DNA from: Glandiceps talaboti
Taxonomy: Eukaryota; Hemichordata; Enteropneusta; Spengelidae
Direction: 5' to 3'
Assembly (NCBI RefSeq): GCF_964340395.1
Contig: NC_135558.1
Coordinates: 8,624,001-8,688,000 of the forward strand
DNA length: 64,000 nt
Positions 1 through 13,171 of the stretch are shown piece by piece. A program made the position numbers and the translations under genes. Below the pieces are notes generated by a model. That model was given only the letters and a program-made list of their open reading frames with translations, was not told where the DNA came from and searched no databases. The stretch's first letter is position 1. Each line of letters opens with the position of its first letter.

Positions 1-365
1 TCTGTTTATAATTAATATCTAATCAGAGTGACCAATCCTACAGTTTTACACTGTAATTATTTCTGATTTTAATAAACTAGTCAGCGCTGGATAATTTATG
101 CGTAATTACTTCCATTTCGTGATAAACATTCTACATACACATGATGACAAGTGATCAACTTTTGGGGATATAGCCTGGAAAAAATTAATCCGCATTAAGA
201 AAATGATTTGTATGGGTTGAAATAGTTCATCGTCGTACTTGTACACAGAAGAAGTGTATGTACTATTTTGAGGAAAATGATAAATACATTGCAGAATGTA
301 AAGAACACTCGTTACAGATTATAGTACTAATACACACATACACACATAAACAAATACTGACAGAC

Positions 366-367
<2 letters not shown>

Positions 368-437
<70 letters not shown>
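368..437. repeat. (AT)n microsatellite
   Basis: About 35 uninterrupted AT dinucleotides. Confidence 0.97.
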
Positions 438-441
<4 letters not shown>

Positions 442-1789
442 GTATGTATATAACAGTACTCAGAGGAGTATATCTGTATAGCTTTAGTACTAGAAGTGTT
501 GTGTTACTTGTACCAATCTATAATGAATTTAGCACTATACACTCCAGCATAGTATTATGCAAATTTTACTTATTTTAATGTTCTATTTATTTACATATAT
601 ACGAACTCCATATTAGTATTAACATGAATTCAGAATGCATTAATCAAAGATTTCATATTTAAGACAACTGAGGATATACTGTATACTTTATTTGTTACAT
701 ATATAGTCCGAGTACAATCATAACAATATAGTGTCCTATTCAATTTAATTCGAAGCAATAAAAGGTTGAGAAAGTTTTAATTTAACTTTTGTGCATATAT
801 TATGTGTGATCCTGTGTGTATTGTGAACTTTTAGAAGTGTGAGAGTAGCGGCAAGATGCGATGGTTGTGACTTTGTGTTGAAAATACGCAGTCCAGTTTA
901 AGGTATTCACGCCTTTTTTATTTGTTGTATCGGGTGCCTCAATATAGGTTCACGAATTGCTATTATCAGTGTGTTTATATCTGTGGAAGTTATACTGTAA
1001 CAGTAACAGTCGTACACAATAACGTGTCACGGTGCTCTATCAGTTAAACTAGTCATGGGATCCAAGTTCATGAAGTGTTTATACTTTGATAAGTTACTAT
1101 ACACTAATGACATTGTATGAACCTTGGCTCATTCCGTGCTTACCACAGGCAAGCAAACGCACTGGTGTTTTTTCACGGGTTGTAGGACTGTTGCGAGTGT
1201 CCATTATTCAGCTGTATCCTCGTATCTTATTTTCGCATTTTCAATCCGGTCACGGTGGCCGGCTTAGATTGTCAACAGTCATCTTGACTTTTTTGTAATT
1301 TATCTTTAATAGTATTTTTGCTGGTGAAATTAATAGAATTAAAACATTGGACGTTCGATAAAGTCCAGACGACTGTTCTACTTCATGTGTTCGAATCCTC
1401 AGTGAGTAGTGTGCGTTCTGTATCATGTGTATTGGACAGAGAATGTACAGCGTACATGCTGATTATTATATCGCATGTTATAGGTTATATATGTGTACAG
1501 AATTAGTAATAAATAAATATATATTTGAGATTTTTTTTAGGAATATGACAGAATATAAGCCGCGTCTGAATACAGACTATGGTCGGTTGTCAACGGCAAC
1601 GTGGGTAGTTGCGCATGATCAGTTCTCGCAGTTAAAGGTTATCTGGGCGATTATACTCCTGTGACTTACGCATTACGTCCATCCATGCGAATACAGTGAG
1701 GGCACTGAAAGTATATTACAACGAGGATGTAGCTACTATTCCCCTCATCTTTTAGCCTCTGGAAATAATTGCTACATAACAGCACAGGG
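438..1789. other. Gene-free AT-rich stretch
   Basis: I see no coding exon, RNA gene or repeat family here. Short open frames have no family resemblance. Confidence 0.5.
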
Positions 1790-2235
1790 GGTAATTATTA
1801 TTATTATTATTATTATTACTTTATTATCCCTCACGGGGAAATTTGTCTTGCAACAACACAGAAAAGCATACATATAATCTTGCACATTAAAGTAGTACTA
1901 AGAACAACAAAAGTACGAAGACAATAAAAACTGTGTAAAAGACTACATAAAAACATTCACATTCCTTTACTTCTTACATTCTCTGGTTAAGTATTCTGAT
2001 GGCAGAAGGTACGTAACTGAGCCGAGCACGACGTGTTCTCAAGGATAAAATTCGATACCTGCGACCCGAGGGAAGCATCTCAAAATACTGAACTAAGGCA
2101 TGGGAAGGGTCATTGGTAATTTTTGTGGCTTTAACAAGTGCTCGTTTTCCATATAATGATTTCATGCTTTTACATTCAGTTCCACATATTTTAGTACAGG
2201 TATTGACAACTGTCTGTAATATGATGTATCATCTA
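1790..2235 (-). mobile_element. CR1/Rex-like LINE 3' remnant
   Basis: The minus strand encodes the C-terminal end of a non-LTR reverse transcriptase: KATKITNDPSH, LPSGRRYR, RTRRARL and PSAIRILNQ. This is the NDPSHPL..LLPSGRRYRS....R...SF.P.A...LN pattern of the family. It ends (low coordinate) in an (ATT)n tail at 1795-1823, as expected for the 3' end. Upstream coding parts are missing. Confidence 0.75.
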
Positions 2236-2249
2236 CTAGTGCAAGAATA

Positions 2250-2673
2250 AGGCCAAGCAATAAGTGTTTATAACACATCATATGCTCAGGTACATTGTAT
2301 TCTTTTCATAGTCAAAGTAAATCCCCGATAAGGCTTCCATGCTACATGATTATTTTCCTAGGGAAAAAAGAACGCGACTAGAACCCCTATATGCAAATTT
2401 ATCGCTATGGGTCAATAGTCCATACCACGTGATACGCTCTAAGCCTATCACCGAAGGCTATATGAAGACGATGTATTATGGCAATTATCCTCGCCGCAGT
2501 CAGGCAAGCTGCTATAGCACGATTATGACGGTTATAAGGTATGACTATGGCACTAAGCTTATGGTGTTTATAACAGCATACCAAAAAAGTCGCCTTTTTT
2601 ATATTCCCGGAGTCAGCTTGCCTTTCTGCTACCCAGAACACACTGTGGTTTACGTCATCAATCATTAGGAAGA
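2250..2673 (+). promoter_or_regulatory. Probable 5' flank of the sulfatase gene
   Basis: It is less AT-rich and free of microsatellites. A TATA-like/CArG-like CCTTTTTTATATTCC lies at about 2593-2607, 94-108 bases before the chosen ATG (2701). No other promoter element is convincing. Confidence 0.25.
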
Positions 2674-2700
2674 GTGCATAGTTGTTGGCCTGCATGCAAA

Positions 2701-2970
2701 ATGCAACCGCAAGCATCAAGTTTTTTACACCTAGTGTTTAGTGCGGTTTTCTTTCTGTGCTCAATTACTTTGAGTTTCGGACAGACAAAACCCCATATTA
2801 TTTTCATTCTTGCCGATGATCTTGGCTGGCACGATGTCGGATACCACGATTCCATCATACAAACACCGAATATTGACAGACTTGCAGCCAAAGGAGTCAA
2901 ACTCGAAAACTACTATGTGACACCACTGTGTACGCCAACGAGAGCGGTATTGATGACTGGACGGAACCAG
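2701..2970 (+). CDS. ARSB: Sulfatase exon 1 (signal peptide, DD and CTPTR)
   Basis: It encodes residues 1-90: signal peptide, then [18 protein letters not shown] and the catalytic [15 protein letters not shown]77 is the residue expected to become formylglycine. The donor is CCAG/GTAATA at 2971, in phase 0. The open frame runs past the donor into a (GT)n tract, which is intron. An alternative in-frame ATG lies at 2674. Confidence 0.93.
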
Positions 2971-2993
2971 GTAATATTTACGTGTGTGTTGAA

Positions 2994-3054
<61 letters not shown>

Positions 3055-3085
3055 AGGGGATCCATCTCAATCTCCAAGTTCTGAT

Positions 3086-3116
<31 letters not shown>

Positions 3117-4957
3117 CTTACTTATTTATTTATTTATTTATTTAATATAGAAATTAGAACAACTTACAGGAAGTATGTGCCTCCAATGAGTTCAACTTCA
3201 CATAAAAGAAAATGTACCGAAACACGTCTATATCGAATGGTAGGGTTTAATTGCTCCTCAATGGCAACAAATAAAATTTAAACCTTGCAAAACCTAGAAC
3301 AAATATTGACTTTATTGATTTCCACACGCCTTGGGAAACTGTTAATATGAAACTGGTCAATTTATCCTATCGCTGAGATAATTCGTTGACAACCTGATAC
3401 ACGAAAAGCCCCCGAGAGCATGATATGTATTGAAATTACAGACTTTACATGCGAACATTACTGGATTAAAATAACATTACATTGTTCTATGTGTACTGTT
3501 GAAATAATCTTCCGCTAATACTGTTTATATATATATTTATTTATTTATTTATAAACGGCAGTTCGCCCATTATAAGAGTTTCGTGCAATTGAAATGTAAC
3601 ACATACAGATTTAAAATACAAATATACGTGACAGATGCAAAAATTATGCAACAATATTGAACAACAAGAGGAGCGGGAGAATGCAGAAGACATTAGACTG
3701 ATGAAGTATTTGCAACAGTGGATCTGAAGGATCGGGAGTGGGCTTTACTGTAACAAACATTTTACGATAAATGAGATTTAAAAAAAATGAAATCAACCAT
3801 CATGAAACTATAAAACAAAGGTTACATTTTTTCTTTGCAGTATGAAAAATAATGAGACTAAAATATTCTGAAAAATTTCACAATTATGAACCAGGTTTAC
3901 ATAAAATATATATATTTTTTTATCTATTCATCAAAATCATTTCTTATGTTTGTTGCGGAAATGTAGACGGTCTTGGAATCAATAAAATACTTTTTCATGC
4001 AGTACCACATAAAGTCTGACGTCAGGATCGGACAGATAAAAAATATGAATCAACGCAGTCGAGTCATGCTTGATCCCTACCGAACTTTTTTCCTCTCAAA
4101 TATTCAGAATGAATAATGTCATTCTACTACGATGACATTATTCGTAATAACTATGTACTTTCAAAACTGATAAATGCACACATTATTTTACATGTACATA
4201 CATCCTTGGGTGGTTTGAGTTTCATATGGAGAAGTAACATATTTTAAATTTAATCATACCGTCAAAATGTCGATGATAGATGACAATTTGTGTGTGTAAC
4301 GCTCTCAGCCACGGCGGTAGGGGATGTAAGAGTTCCAAACGCCCCAAATCCCAGAATGTGACGAATATAAATGAGGACTAAAGGCAGACTCAGGTCGTCC
4401 CATTGAAACAAATTTTACTAATATTTTCAGTCTAAATTGAAATATATTGCAAGGTTTCATCCGATAGGCTCAGAAACCAGAGTACAACATAACCTGCCAA
4501 TCGTAAACTTAACCTCGCCAGATCAAAATGAAAGTCACGTGATTACATAATTTGTGTACGTCGTCGGATGCTTGATACGCAATGGAGAATATATGAGAAG
4601 CGTTATAATACTTGTAAATCCTGATTCAAATTTATCAAAATAGATAAATTCATCTTAAATTAGATGGTAAATATATAATCCCATGATATCAATGTCAGTG
4701 TTATGTCATAATGCTCTTCGTATGATTCCACTGACTACAAATACGTCACCAATATCATTTTGAAGACATTTCATATATTGTATATTATTCCTCACTATAT
4801 TTTGTCACTCAGTCGAAAAATACTCGTTACCTAAAGGGTTTGCTACTCAAATATCGAATGTAATGTCCTTGACTGAACAAAGTAGTATTTGGGAATGCTG
4901 TCCAAATAGTGTTTATACTTATACATTTCATAGTTAGTGTGTTAGTGAATACATATC

Positions 4958-5002
<45 letters not shown>

Positions 5003-5025
5003 GAATAAATACATATCATAGTTAA

Positions 5026-5064
<39 letters not shown>

Positions 5065-7563
5065 ATACATTTCATAGTTAGTTAGTTAGTTAGTTAGTTA
5101 ACACATTATTATAATAATACTTTTCATGGATAGGGCAAGTGGGGGGGGGGGGGGTGCAACTCAAATTTCATTCATTTCGCAGAGTTGTCTACATGGCACT
5201 GAACGTTTCAACAAATAACTGGAACGCTGGGGATGTATCATTCTAATCATAAATCAATTCAAAAGATTTCCTTTCCATTTAGTATATATATATAATGGTT
5301 CTGACTAAATCATCTTTTTTTCATAGATTAGTACGGGAATGCAGCATAAAGTACTGACAGCTAGGGAACGTAGATGTCTTCCATTGGACGAAGTACTTCT
5401 TCCTCAGAAGATGAAAGAAAGTGGTTATGCCACCCATATGGTTGGGAAATGGCATCTTGGTTTTTATAAATGGGAATGTACACCAAACCATCGAGGATTT
5501 GATACATTCTTTGGTAAGTTTCTAACACTAGTACTTGTGACATAAATACACAGATTCCGCCAACATTACACAATTTGAAAGACGGTAAATCAACTTTAGG
5601 AAACAGACAATCCTGTACATGTACACTCTGTGCGTGGAGGCCTAACATAAAGGTAAAACAGCTGTGCCTAATACTAATATCAACACATGCTACCCTGATC
5701 TTAGAATAAGATCGTCGTCAGTTATTATATTCATCATCACAACACACATATTTTCAGGCATATCAATAGCTAACATGTGTCAGGCTGCTTGAGTGTGGCC
5801 TGTCTAAAGTCATTCACGTTGGCAGCTTCTGTGGCTTGAACGTCCACTTGTTGCAAGCCTGGCATATTGAGGCATTGCCAAAATAAATTGCCCGACATCA
5901 AAAGCGTGTTCGGGAGCTGTCGTAAAAGACCACAATGTGTACCAAACTGAAAACTAAATTCGGAAATTTAGCAGTTCAGTATAACTAGCCACTGAGACGG
6001 TTGAACTACAGTTTAGAATGTACATGTATTTTATGAGCATGCGTAGTAACCCTGCCATTAGTTAATATATGAACTCGAACGTGTAATCATTGCATTGTCG
6101 GATAAACCTCCACGCTCTTTCGGGTGGCAGCTGTAAACATCACCAGTTATATTTGGCTCGTGATGTTTACAGCTGCAACACCAAATGTATGGAGAAATGT
6201 ATCATAATATTCAACGATTAAAGGTTAGCTGGCCTATTTAGTTTTTGCGAGGTTAGTTTTTGCGAGGGCAATTTTCTAATATACATTTAATCGCAATGGG
6301 AATGTGCTATGGCAAAATAAAGGAAAAAAACCGTTTGTTTCCGATAACTTGACTTCAGAAAATAGGGTAGGTAGTTTGGAGGAATTTTATTTTATTTTAC
6401 ATTAAATTTTAAAAGTCGCTTTGACCCCAACATAAGATACTCATCAGTCACAATACTTATGAGAGAATTTGATGAGGTGTAAAAGAAGTAAATGAAGATG
6501 ATAATAAGCTAAGTAGACGAACACGTTACGCAAACTGTACTGTTATAGTCTAAAAAGACCTGTTTCTCTCTGGAATACAATATTTTAAAAAAGTGACAAC
6601 AGATGAGGCAAAGGCATGAAGGTGTACATGGAATAGAAGCAAATTGTTACCATTTGACCTTTTTGCATGCAAAAACATGCTTAAGGGCTTAAACAAGGGT
6701 CGGAAGAGTTATCGGAAACACACTTTTTTATTTGGCCTAAGGAATAGTTCACAACTGTACACTATCTACGCTTCTAAAATACATGTACTAATCTCCGAAT
6801 GACAGCCTATCAAAGTTGTAAGCAAGTTGTGAATAAGCTATATCTACTAATGTTTGCAAGCTTTGCCATTTGAGCATTGTGACTAGCTTGTCATATGACC
6901 ATTTAGCTGTTTGTAACATGATATCACCTTAGGTATTAAATCATTGTATTCTAACTTTAAACAAATATAGGTTTCTACCTAGCCGGAGGATCGTATTTCG
7001 ATCACATACGATCTCTTTTTAGCAACCCATGCTGGGACCTGCGAGATGATGATGAAATGGTCGGACCACAGTACCAGGGCCAATACTCCACAATGATGTA
7101 TGCAAAGAGGGCACAAGAAATCATACGAAATCACGACAATAAAACTGTGAGTTAAAAGTTACTTTTATACGTACACCCTTGTTGACATGTCGCACTTCTA
7201 CATGCATTGAGGACGACAACATTCAAGTGTCATATAGCTGTTGATGTAGCCTTTTATTTCAATAAGTTATTTGCATAATAAAATATTTTTTTTGGTAAGT
7301 AGGCAATATCGTAAGGACGTGAGCGTCTAATTTCATATAATTTGATACATGGCTCGATGATAGCAAAGCACATGTGTCCGATATGGCTTGATGGTGTGAC
7401 TTTCATATGTAATGATCATTTGCATACTTAATGGTTTTTAGTATTCAGGTAATACCATAAAGCATGCTTCAAATTCCATATGACATGGTGCATACATTAA
7501 CAGTGACAAAACATGTGTGTTCTTTAACACATGCTGCAAAATGTCATATAATTTGGTATATGA

Positions 7564-7644
<81 letters not shown>

Positions 7645-8502
7645 GGTTATACGAATAACAATCCTTCCGGAAGGCATTTAATTTACGTCTGGTTGGTAAT
7701 TTGTGAGACATTTCAACTTTGTTTGAGACTGGAAGAGTAGAGTTGTTTTCTCTCAAAATTTATGCCAATATTTCGATTTAAAAGTGAGCGCATAAGCACT
7801 GCTTTAAAATGTTGCTGTCACAATTTTAGTACGTGCGTCTCTTACCAACACGAGTTATTCTAAAGATTTGCGCCTATAATCAGATTATGGCGTAGTATGT
7901 TGCAGATTTATCGAGCTAGCTAGGCTTTAATAAATATGTATACATATTATTGTAATAAAATGAGATGGAATTCAGCATTCATATTTTGTACTGGAAATTT
8001 GTAGAACTAAATATTTGTTGAGAGTACAATCCATCCATACTAATCACCCTAATTTGCATAAACGAAACTTTTTACACATGAGTCTCATTAGGTATCTCCC
8101 TTTCGTTACTCACCTTGAACACTTTGAAAACATATACACAGTAGGCAAAGACAGAAAATAAATTAGCAATTGGTAAATGGAGAAACGGGAAATAGCTTAA
8201 AGATAAACTAACTTGAAAACTAGGAAATGAATTTACAAATTTAAAAGTAAAGGACTGATTTAAATTACCACAAAAAAGATTGTTACTGAATAATAATGCG
8301 CCACAAAATATAAAATTCCAAATGATGAATGATGATTATCTTAATAGGTCTTTCAATAATATTCCAGGTTAATGCATTCTAGCGGTTAAAGACAAATTAA
8401 TAACAGACAGACAGACAGACAGGTAGACATACATCGATACATCCATACATCCATCCATCCATACATACATACATACATACATACATACATACATACATAC
8501 AT

Positions 8503-8582
<80 letters not shown>

Positions 8583-9987
8583 CACCATAACATAATCCTC
8601 CCGTACCGGGCATACAATCCCAAAACCCTTCTTTTACAAATGACCGTATTCCATTTCTGTACTTCCTGTAGCCCTTGTTCCTGTACTTATCTTTTCAAGC
8701 GGTCCATGCTCCTTTAGAGGTACCGAGGGAATACGAAGACATATATCGAGACAAAATTCATGATGACGATCGACGAATCTACGCTGCAATGACGACGTGT
8801 ATGGATGACGCTATTGGCAACGTCACCGACACGTTAAGAGAGAAAGGTCTCCTTGACAACAGTGTCATTGTATTCTCAACAGGTATGTTACTTGTAACTG
8901 GACTTCTTTTTAATTGCAATTTTATTTATTTATTTCATGCTTATTCTGTTTTATTTATGTTTCGGTAAATTCTGCAACATAGAGTTATTTGGAAGCTAAT
9001 TGTCAATCTGTGGATGTCCTAGCATACAGTAATAGAGCAATCAGTCCTACTTTAATATCTAAATGAATATTCATTAACAAATCCCCCAACCACCACTCTA
9101 CCCCCTTAGATAATTTCGCGATATCCAGGGGAGGAGATTCTTAGACTTTTATAAAATAGTTAATGACGCTATTATTTTGTACCAGGATATACACGAATTG
9201 TCTCTTTGCGTACAAGTGACTTTGCTTTGGTATTACCTTGTGGATATCGATGTTGTCCGCATACTTTCAGGAACGACATATATCATTAAGGAATCTAAAT
9301 TACAACAGGAAAAAGAAAAGTGTGAACAAAGTCGTTTATGTTTTTTTTGAAAATAATACTTTGAAAATATTCAGAAACGAAAATCCGATCACACCATTAA
9401 ACATGCATACTGTATATATACAGCAGTCAGCTATAATACATAAAATACATGCATTTGGCAGTGGGCGGTCACTTTGGATGCGGTCTTTACTGGGAGGTGA
9501 ATCACTTTGGCTTTGTTCACCTAAAGCACTCAGGCTACCAGTTAAAATGACTGGTCCCCCGAGTTATTGCATCCTTCTGCTGCGTCTAAGAGCATGGTAT
9601 CAAACAGATTACTGCTGATTACGTACAGTTGTATGTTATGATTACGATAGCTATTTTTCACAGAATATTTTCTTTTTTTAATCCTACTCTGCCACCACCA
9701 CTACACCCACCTCACTTCCCCTCTTTTCCCAGACAATGGTGGCGCTAGTAGTTTTGGAGCAAGCAACTGGCCATTAAGAGGGAAAAAAGGCGGTCTCTAT
9801 GAGGGAGGAGTGAGAGGTGTCTGTTGTGTGGATAGTCCCTTGTTAAAACCACATGTACGTGGTACTGAGAATAAAGAACTTCTGTACGTTGGTGATTGGT
9901 TTGCAACGTTTGTGCACCTGGCTGGAGGAACCGTGGTGGGCACTAAGCCACTTGATTCCTTTAACCAATGGGAAACAATCAGGTTAG

Positions 9988-10062
<75 letters not shown>

Positions 10063-11391
10063 TTGTCTGTTGGTCTGTAGTACCAAAAAATTGCAAAAAT
10101 ATTCTTGCAACATTTATACTTTGTAATAGTGTGCTGAAAATGTGGAGGGGGTGTCACCATACTAATTTTCATGGTAACAATGCATAAAAAATTGTGCTTG
10201 CTCAAGTAAATACTGTAAAGAAAGAATTATGTATAGTTAAACTTGATTATAAATTTTGATATTTTGCGAATTAAGTCGTTTGTGAAGGTTGTCGTGGTAA
10301 CATAGTTAAGCTCTAGATTTGAAAGAGCATAGGCATAAGAGAAAAAGTATATTTCGGAATGTCTATTTCCTTTGTCCAAAGCACGACCCTCCACCCAGTC
10401 CAAATATTTCAAATACATGACTGTGTCAAAATGCAGTCAGATGTGAAGAGGGCCACGAGTCTTAGAGTCAATGATAAGAACCTAATCCCACCGCTGCCAC
10501 CACATTAATAATTTTAAAGGTCACTGAATCTATGTGACGACACTGCATTAATTAATTAATTTCTGTGTCTGTATATAATTGGCAGAACTGAAGGCCAGAA
10601 CTCCCGAAAACTAGTTGGGCACACTACCTACATTGTCTGGACCAAAGTCTAGGTCCCTGCTCGATTCCCAATATTTTACCACACTGTACCCCTTTCATTA
10701 CTTTATGTCTCACAACCAGTTTAACTTGATAACATGGGACTTTTTCCCAGTGTTCTGGTAAACCTATTGAACTGGCACAGAGCCATGATACTATAAATAT
10801 CACTGAGACCTACTGCCCTCTTGTCACACCACAGCTTCAAACTGATTCACAGCAGGTTGTCATCAGTGATTTGACTGACATGTTCTGATACAGTGGTGGC
10901 AGTAGTGGGATCTGGCAGCAGTAGAATATGTGAAACTGGTAGCAGTGGCGGGACACCAAAATCACAAAAAAATGCAAAGATAATACAAAGAGTGAAAATA
11001 AAATGTGACCCTACATTAATTCAATTTCTAAAATATGTCTATCTCCACTGATTGATAAAATATCACACCCTACCAACACTCCCGGCCCTCCTCCACCTGT
11101 ACCCCTACCAAAGACGAAATAGACGTGCATATCCTTTCTTATCCAAAACGAAAACAGATGACTGAATCTCACATTTGATGATATCTTCTTCCAGTGCTGG
11201 AAAGCCTTCGCCAAGGAAGGAAATAGTACACTCTATTGACCCTTTGCAGGATCTGAATCGTATACCAGCTGACTACCCCTTTTCGACATATACTTCATTT
11301 GATATTCGCCTTTCTGCATCAATTCGCATGGGTAATTGGAAATTGCTTACAGGATTAAAAGGTGATCACTATATTTTCATTTTTGTAACTG

Positions 11392-11480
<89 letters not shown>

Positions 11481-12040
11481 TACACTATTGACAGGGAACC
11501 ACAAACTAAAATCGTCGAGAAAAATGTTCCTTTATGATAGTCTACAGCAGTTGTCTAAAATACGGTAAAGTGAAAGTTAGACAACTGCGGTAGACTATCA
11601 GAAAGGAACATTTTTCTCAACGATTTTAGTTTGTGGTTTCCTGTCAATAGTGTCTTATATCAAGTTTACAGACAAAAAGCTCCACGGACAGCCTCACAAT
11701 TACGTAACAACGAATTGTGTACAATTCCATCATTGTATGCGTAATTTTACTATCCTTTGTTTATTTTATGTGATGTTCAGGTGATCCTCTGTGTATTATG
11801 CCTCCCGAGTTGGGAAACGCAAGAATAGAAGGTACGGGGAAGCATGTTATGTTGTATAATATTTTCAATGATCCGTTGGAAAATAACGATATCGCCTACT
11901 TTAGACCGGACATTGTACATAGACTATTGGAAAGACTTCAGTACCATAATATCACCACTGCCGTTCAACCACCAACCACTGTGATTGAACGACGTGGGCA
12001 CCCCTTTATGAAATCCATGGCATGGACACCGTGGGAATAA
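2701..12040 (+). CDS. ARSB: Arylsulfatase B-like sulfatase, 7 exons (whole gene)
   Basis: Joined exons 2701-2970, 5327-5513, 6971-7146, 8672-8882, 9733-9982, 11195-11361 and 11781-12040 give an uninterrupted frame of 506 residues (human ARSB is about 533). Family knowledge: ARSB removes 4-sulfate from N-acetylgalactosamine in dermatan and chondroitin sulfate in the lysosome. Seen here: a hydrophobic signal peptide (about residues 1-28), the metal-binding pair D39-D40 in ADDLGW, the formylglycine cysteine C77 in CTPTR, K131/H133 in GKWHLG (second sulfatase signature), H223 in QAVHAP, D282-N283 in STDNGG, and K300 in the LRGKK stretch. All the usual active-site positions are therefore kept, so the enzyme is probably active. 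Predicted N-glycosylation sites include NVT in exon 4 and NIT in exon 7. ARSI/ARSJ are close relatives; the length favours ARSB. An upstream in-frame ATG at 2674 would add nine residues before the signal peptide; 2701 is preferred because it puts the hydrophobic core near the terminus. Confidence 0.93.
2996..3146. repeat. (GT)n then (TTTA)n microsatellites
   Basis: (GT)n at 2996-3053 just inside sulfatase intron 1, then TTTA/TTAC tetranucleotides at 3083-3146. Confidence 0.95.
4960..5102. repeat. (GTTA)n in a larger tandem unit
   Basis: Three GTTA tracts, each preceded by ATACATATCATAGTTA or a close variant, so the microsatellite itself is duplicated in blocks of about 60 bp. A G13-14 run follows at 5141. 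Confidence 0.92.
5327..5513 (+). CDS. ARSB: Sulfatase exon 2 (GKWHLG signature)
   Basis: It encodes residues 91-152 plus one base of residue 153. The acceptor is TTTTTTTCATAG/ATTAGT and the donor TTTG/GTAAGT. It begins ISTGMQHK, the normal continuation of the sulfatase core, and holds the second sulfatase signature GKWHLG with K131 and H133, followed by the HRGFDTFFG stretch. Confidence 0.93.
6127..6176. repeat. Perfect 17-bp inverted repeat
   Basis: GCAGCTGTAAACATCAC and its exact complement, separated by 16 bases, in sulfatase intron 2. Confidence 0.85.
6971..7146 (+). CDS. ARSB: Sulfatase exon 3
   Basis: It encodes residues 153-211 ([15 protein letters not shown] to NHDNKT). The acceptor is AAATATAG/GTTTCT and the donor AAACT/GTGAGT. 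No open frame of this exon begins with Met, so it is found only by joining: G from exon 2 plus GT gives Gly and keeps the frame open. [15 protein letters not shown] matches the family segment before the PLFLYL strand. Confidence 0.9.
7563..7643. repeat. (GAT)n trinucleotide repeat
   Basis: About 27 uninterrupted GAT units in sulfatase intron 3. Apparent poly-His/poly-Ile frames here are artefacts of the repeat. Confidence 0.97.
8404..8579. repeat. Compound microsatellite (AGAC, CATA, AC)
   Basis: AGAC, then ATCC/CATA, AGAC and AC tracts in succession, ending about 90 bp before sulfatase exon 4. Confidence 0.95.
8672..8882 (+). CDS. ARSB: Sulfatase exon 4 (active-site His)
   Basis: It encodes residues 212-281 plus one base of D282. 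The acceptor is TTCCTGTAG/CCCTTG and the donor CAACAG/GTATGT. It contains [18 protein letters not shown] with active-site H223 and the NVTDTL glycosylation sequon. It ends in VIVFST, immediately before the DNGG calcium motif split by the intron. Confidence 0.93.
9733..9982 (+). CDS. ARSB: Sulfatase exon 5 (DNGG metal site)
   Basis: It encodes residues 282-364 plus two bases of residue 365. The acceptor is CTTTTCCCAG/ACAATG and the donor ATCAG/GTTAGT, which runs straight into a (GTCT)n tract. It carries D282-N283 (metal ligands), [18 protein letters not shown] with K300, and [14 protein letters not shown]. Confidence 0.93.
9984..10078. repeat. (GTCT)n starting at a splice donor
   Basis: The tract begins within a few bases of the exon 5 donor; TTTG variants occur at the 3' side. 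Confidence 0.95.
11195..11361 (+). CDS. ARSB: Sulfatase exon 6
   Basis: It encodes residues 365-420 plus one base. The acceptor is TCTTCTTCCAG/TGCTGG. The donor AAAAG/GTGATC is weaker than consensus but is the only one that keeps the frame into exon 7. It contains [12 protein letters not shown] and [13 protein letters not shown], typical of the ARSB C-terminal subdomain. Confidence 0.88.
11394..11479. repeat. (AT)n microsatellite
   Basis: About 43 AT units in sulfatase intron 6, next to the long hairpin. Confidence 0.97.
11482..11654. repeat. Intronic hairpin, about 75-bp arms
   Basis: It lies in sulfatase intron 6, immediately after an (AT)n tract. Left arm ACACTATTGACAGG...TAGACAAC pairs with the right arm that ends CCTGTCAATAGTGT; loop about 15-20 bases. 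Only scattered mismatches. Confidence 0.85.
11781..12040 (+). CDS. ARSB: Sulfatase exon 7 (C-terminus)
   Basis: It encodes residues 421-506 and the stop TAA. The acceptor is [31 protein letters not shown] is the conserved LFDI..DP.E segment of ARSB-type sulfatases, and the protein ends in TPWE, like the GPW end of the family. A NIT sequon lies shortly before the end. Confidence 0.9.
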
Positions 12041-12519
12041 CTGGATGGGAAAATGAATGGTTTTCGTTGGGTGGAAGTGGACAGCGTCAGGCGGACAAAC
12101 TGTGATATGTGTAAATGACCACTAGATGATGATCAGAATATTTAGATGTTTAGGACTGTGAGATTGATTGTAGTTGTGACATTACCTAATTCGTGGTGAT
12201 CGGAAGGTCAGCCATCTAGCAATGGTCTATACTGTGTAATGTAGATTGGTACCAGTCCCCTGGAAGATATTTTGCCTCGTAATCTTTAAATGTTTTTTTT
12301 TTCCATTTCAAATGTTGGTAAGGCCTATAAACCAAAATATTGTGTAGTTCCGATAACGCCCAACTTTTGAATAGGTGGGGAAGGTATTTTATTATATTAG
12401 ATATGTATTTTTCATATGATGTCTAGCTCAGGTAGTTATGTTTTCCTTTGTTTTCCACATGTTCTCTGTGTTATTGGCTTCTTCTCAGCATCAGATGTGC
12501 AGCCATTACAGATTGGAAG

Positions 12520-12525
12520 AATAAA
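12520..12525 (+). terminator. Candidate poly(A) signal of the sulfatase gene
   Basis: AATAAA lies 480 bases after the stop codon, in AT-rich DNA with T-rich sequence just downstream. Position and orientation fit the sulfatase 3' UTR. No transcript evidence is available. Confidence 0.45.
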
Positions 12526-12992
12526 TATTTATAATGTCTTTTTAAATTGATTTAATTTCAGTTTCAATATTCAATATTGTTGACTGTATATAATCATGTC
12601 GTGTAGGGTCTATGATATAATTCATGTATTCAGTTTGTTTTTGGCCATATAGATAGCTAAATGTATACAATCAAAATCATATGAGTAAGTTATCTTCCAT
12701 TTTACGTTACCAGCGTTGAGATAAATAGATTACCTGGCTAGGTTAGGACTTCAATTGACCAAAAATCATATTTTAGATATGTACCTTATTTCCACATCAA
12801 GAATTAGATCATGTAGATACTTAGGGAAATCCCCATAAACTGTTAAACTAATCAGTCTAGAAGTTTTGTTTTAAAAATCACATTTTCAACCTAATGTGCA
12901 TATCAGTGATCTTGTCACATTGAAATAACCAGAAACTAAACGTTAATATATATAGGTCTAATAGTACGCCAAATGATTTAGGATTGTATGCC

Positions 12993-12996
<4 letters not shown>

Positions 12997-13028
<32 letters not shown>

Positions 13029-13171
13029 GCAGACTCACAACCATGCAGTATCAGTACATGGGCAAATAGTGGCATGTGTACGTAAACTTTGTGACAAGTA
13101 ACCAAGTAACACACACACACACACCTCGGACCACTATAAGAATCTGAGCACACACACACACACACACACAC
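12997..13171. repeat. Three (AC)n tracts
   Basis: AC tracts at 12997-13026, 13109-13124 and 13148-13171, downstream of the sulfatase gene. Confidence 0.93.

Noticed and set aside
2339-2668. 109-codon + strand frame before the sulfatase
   Set aside because: It stops before the signal-peptide exon, has no motif, and is overlapped by an equally long minus-strand frame.
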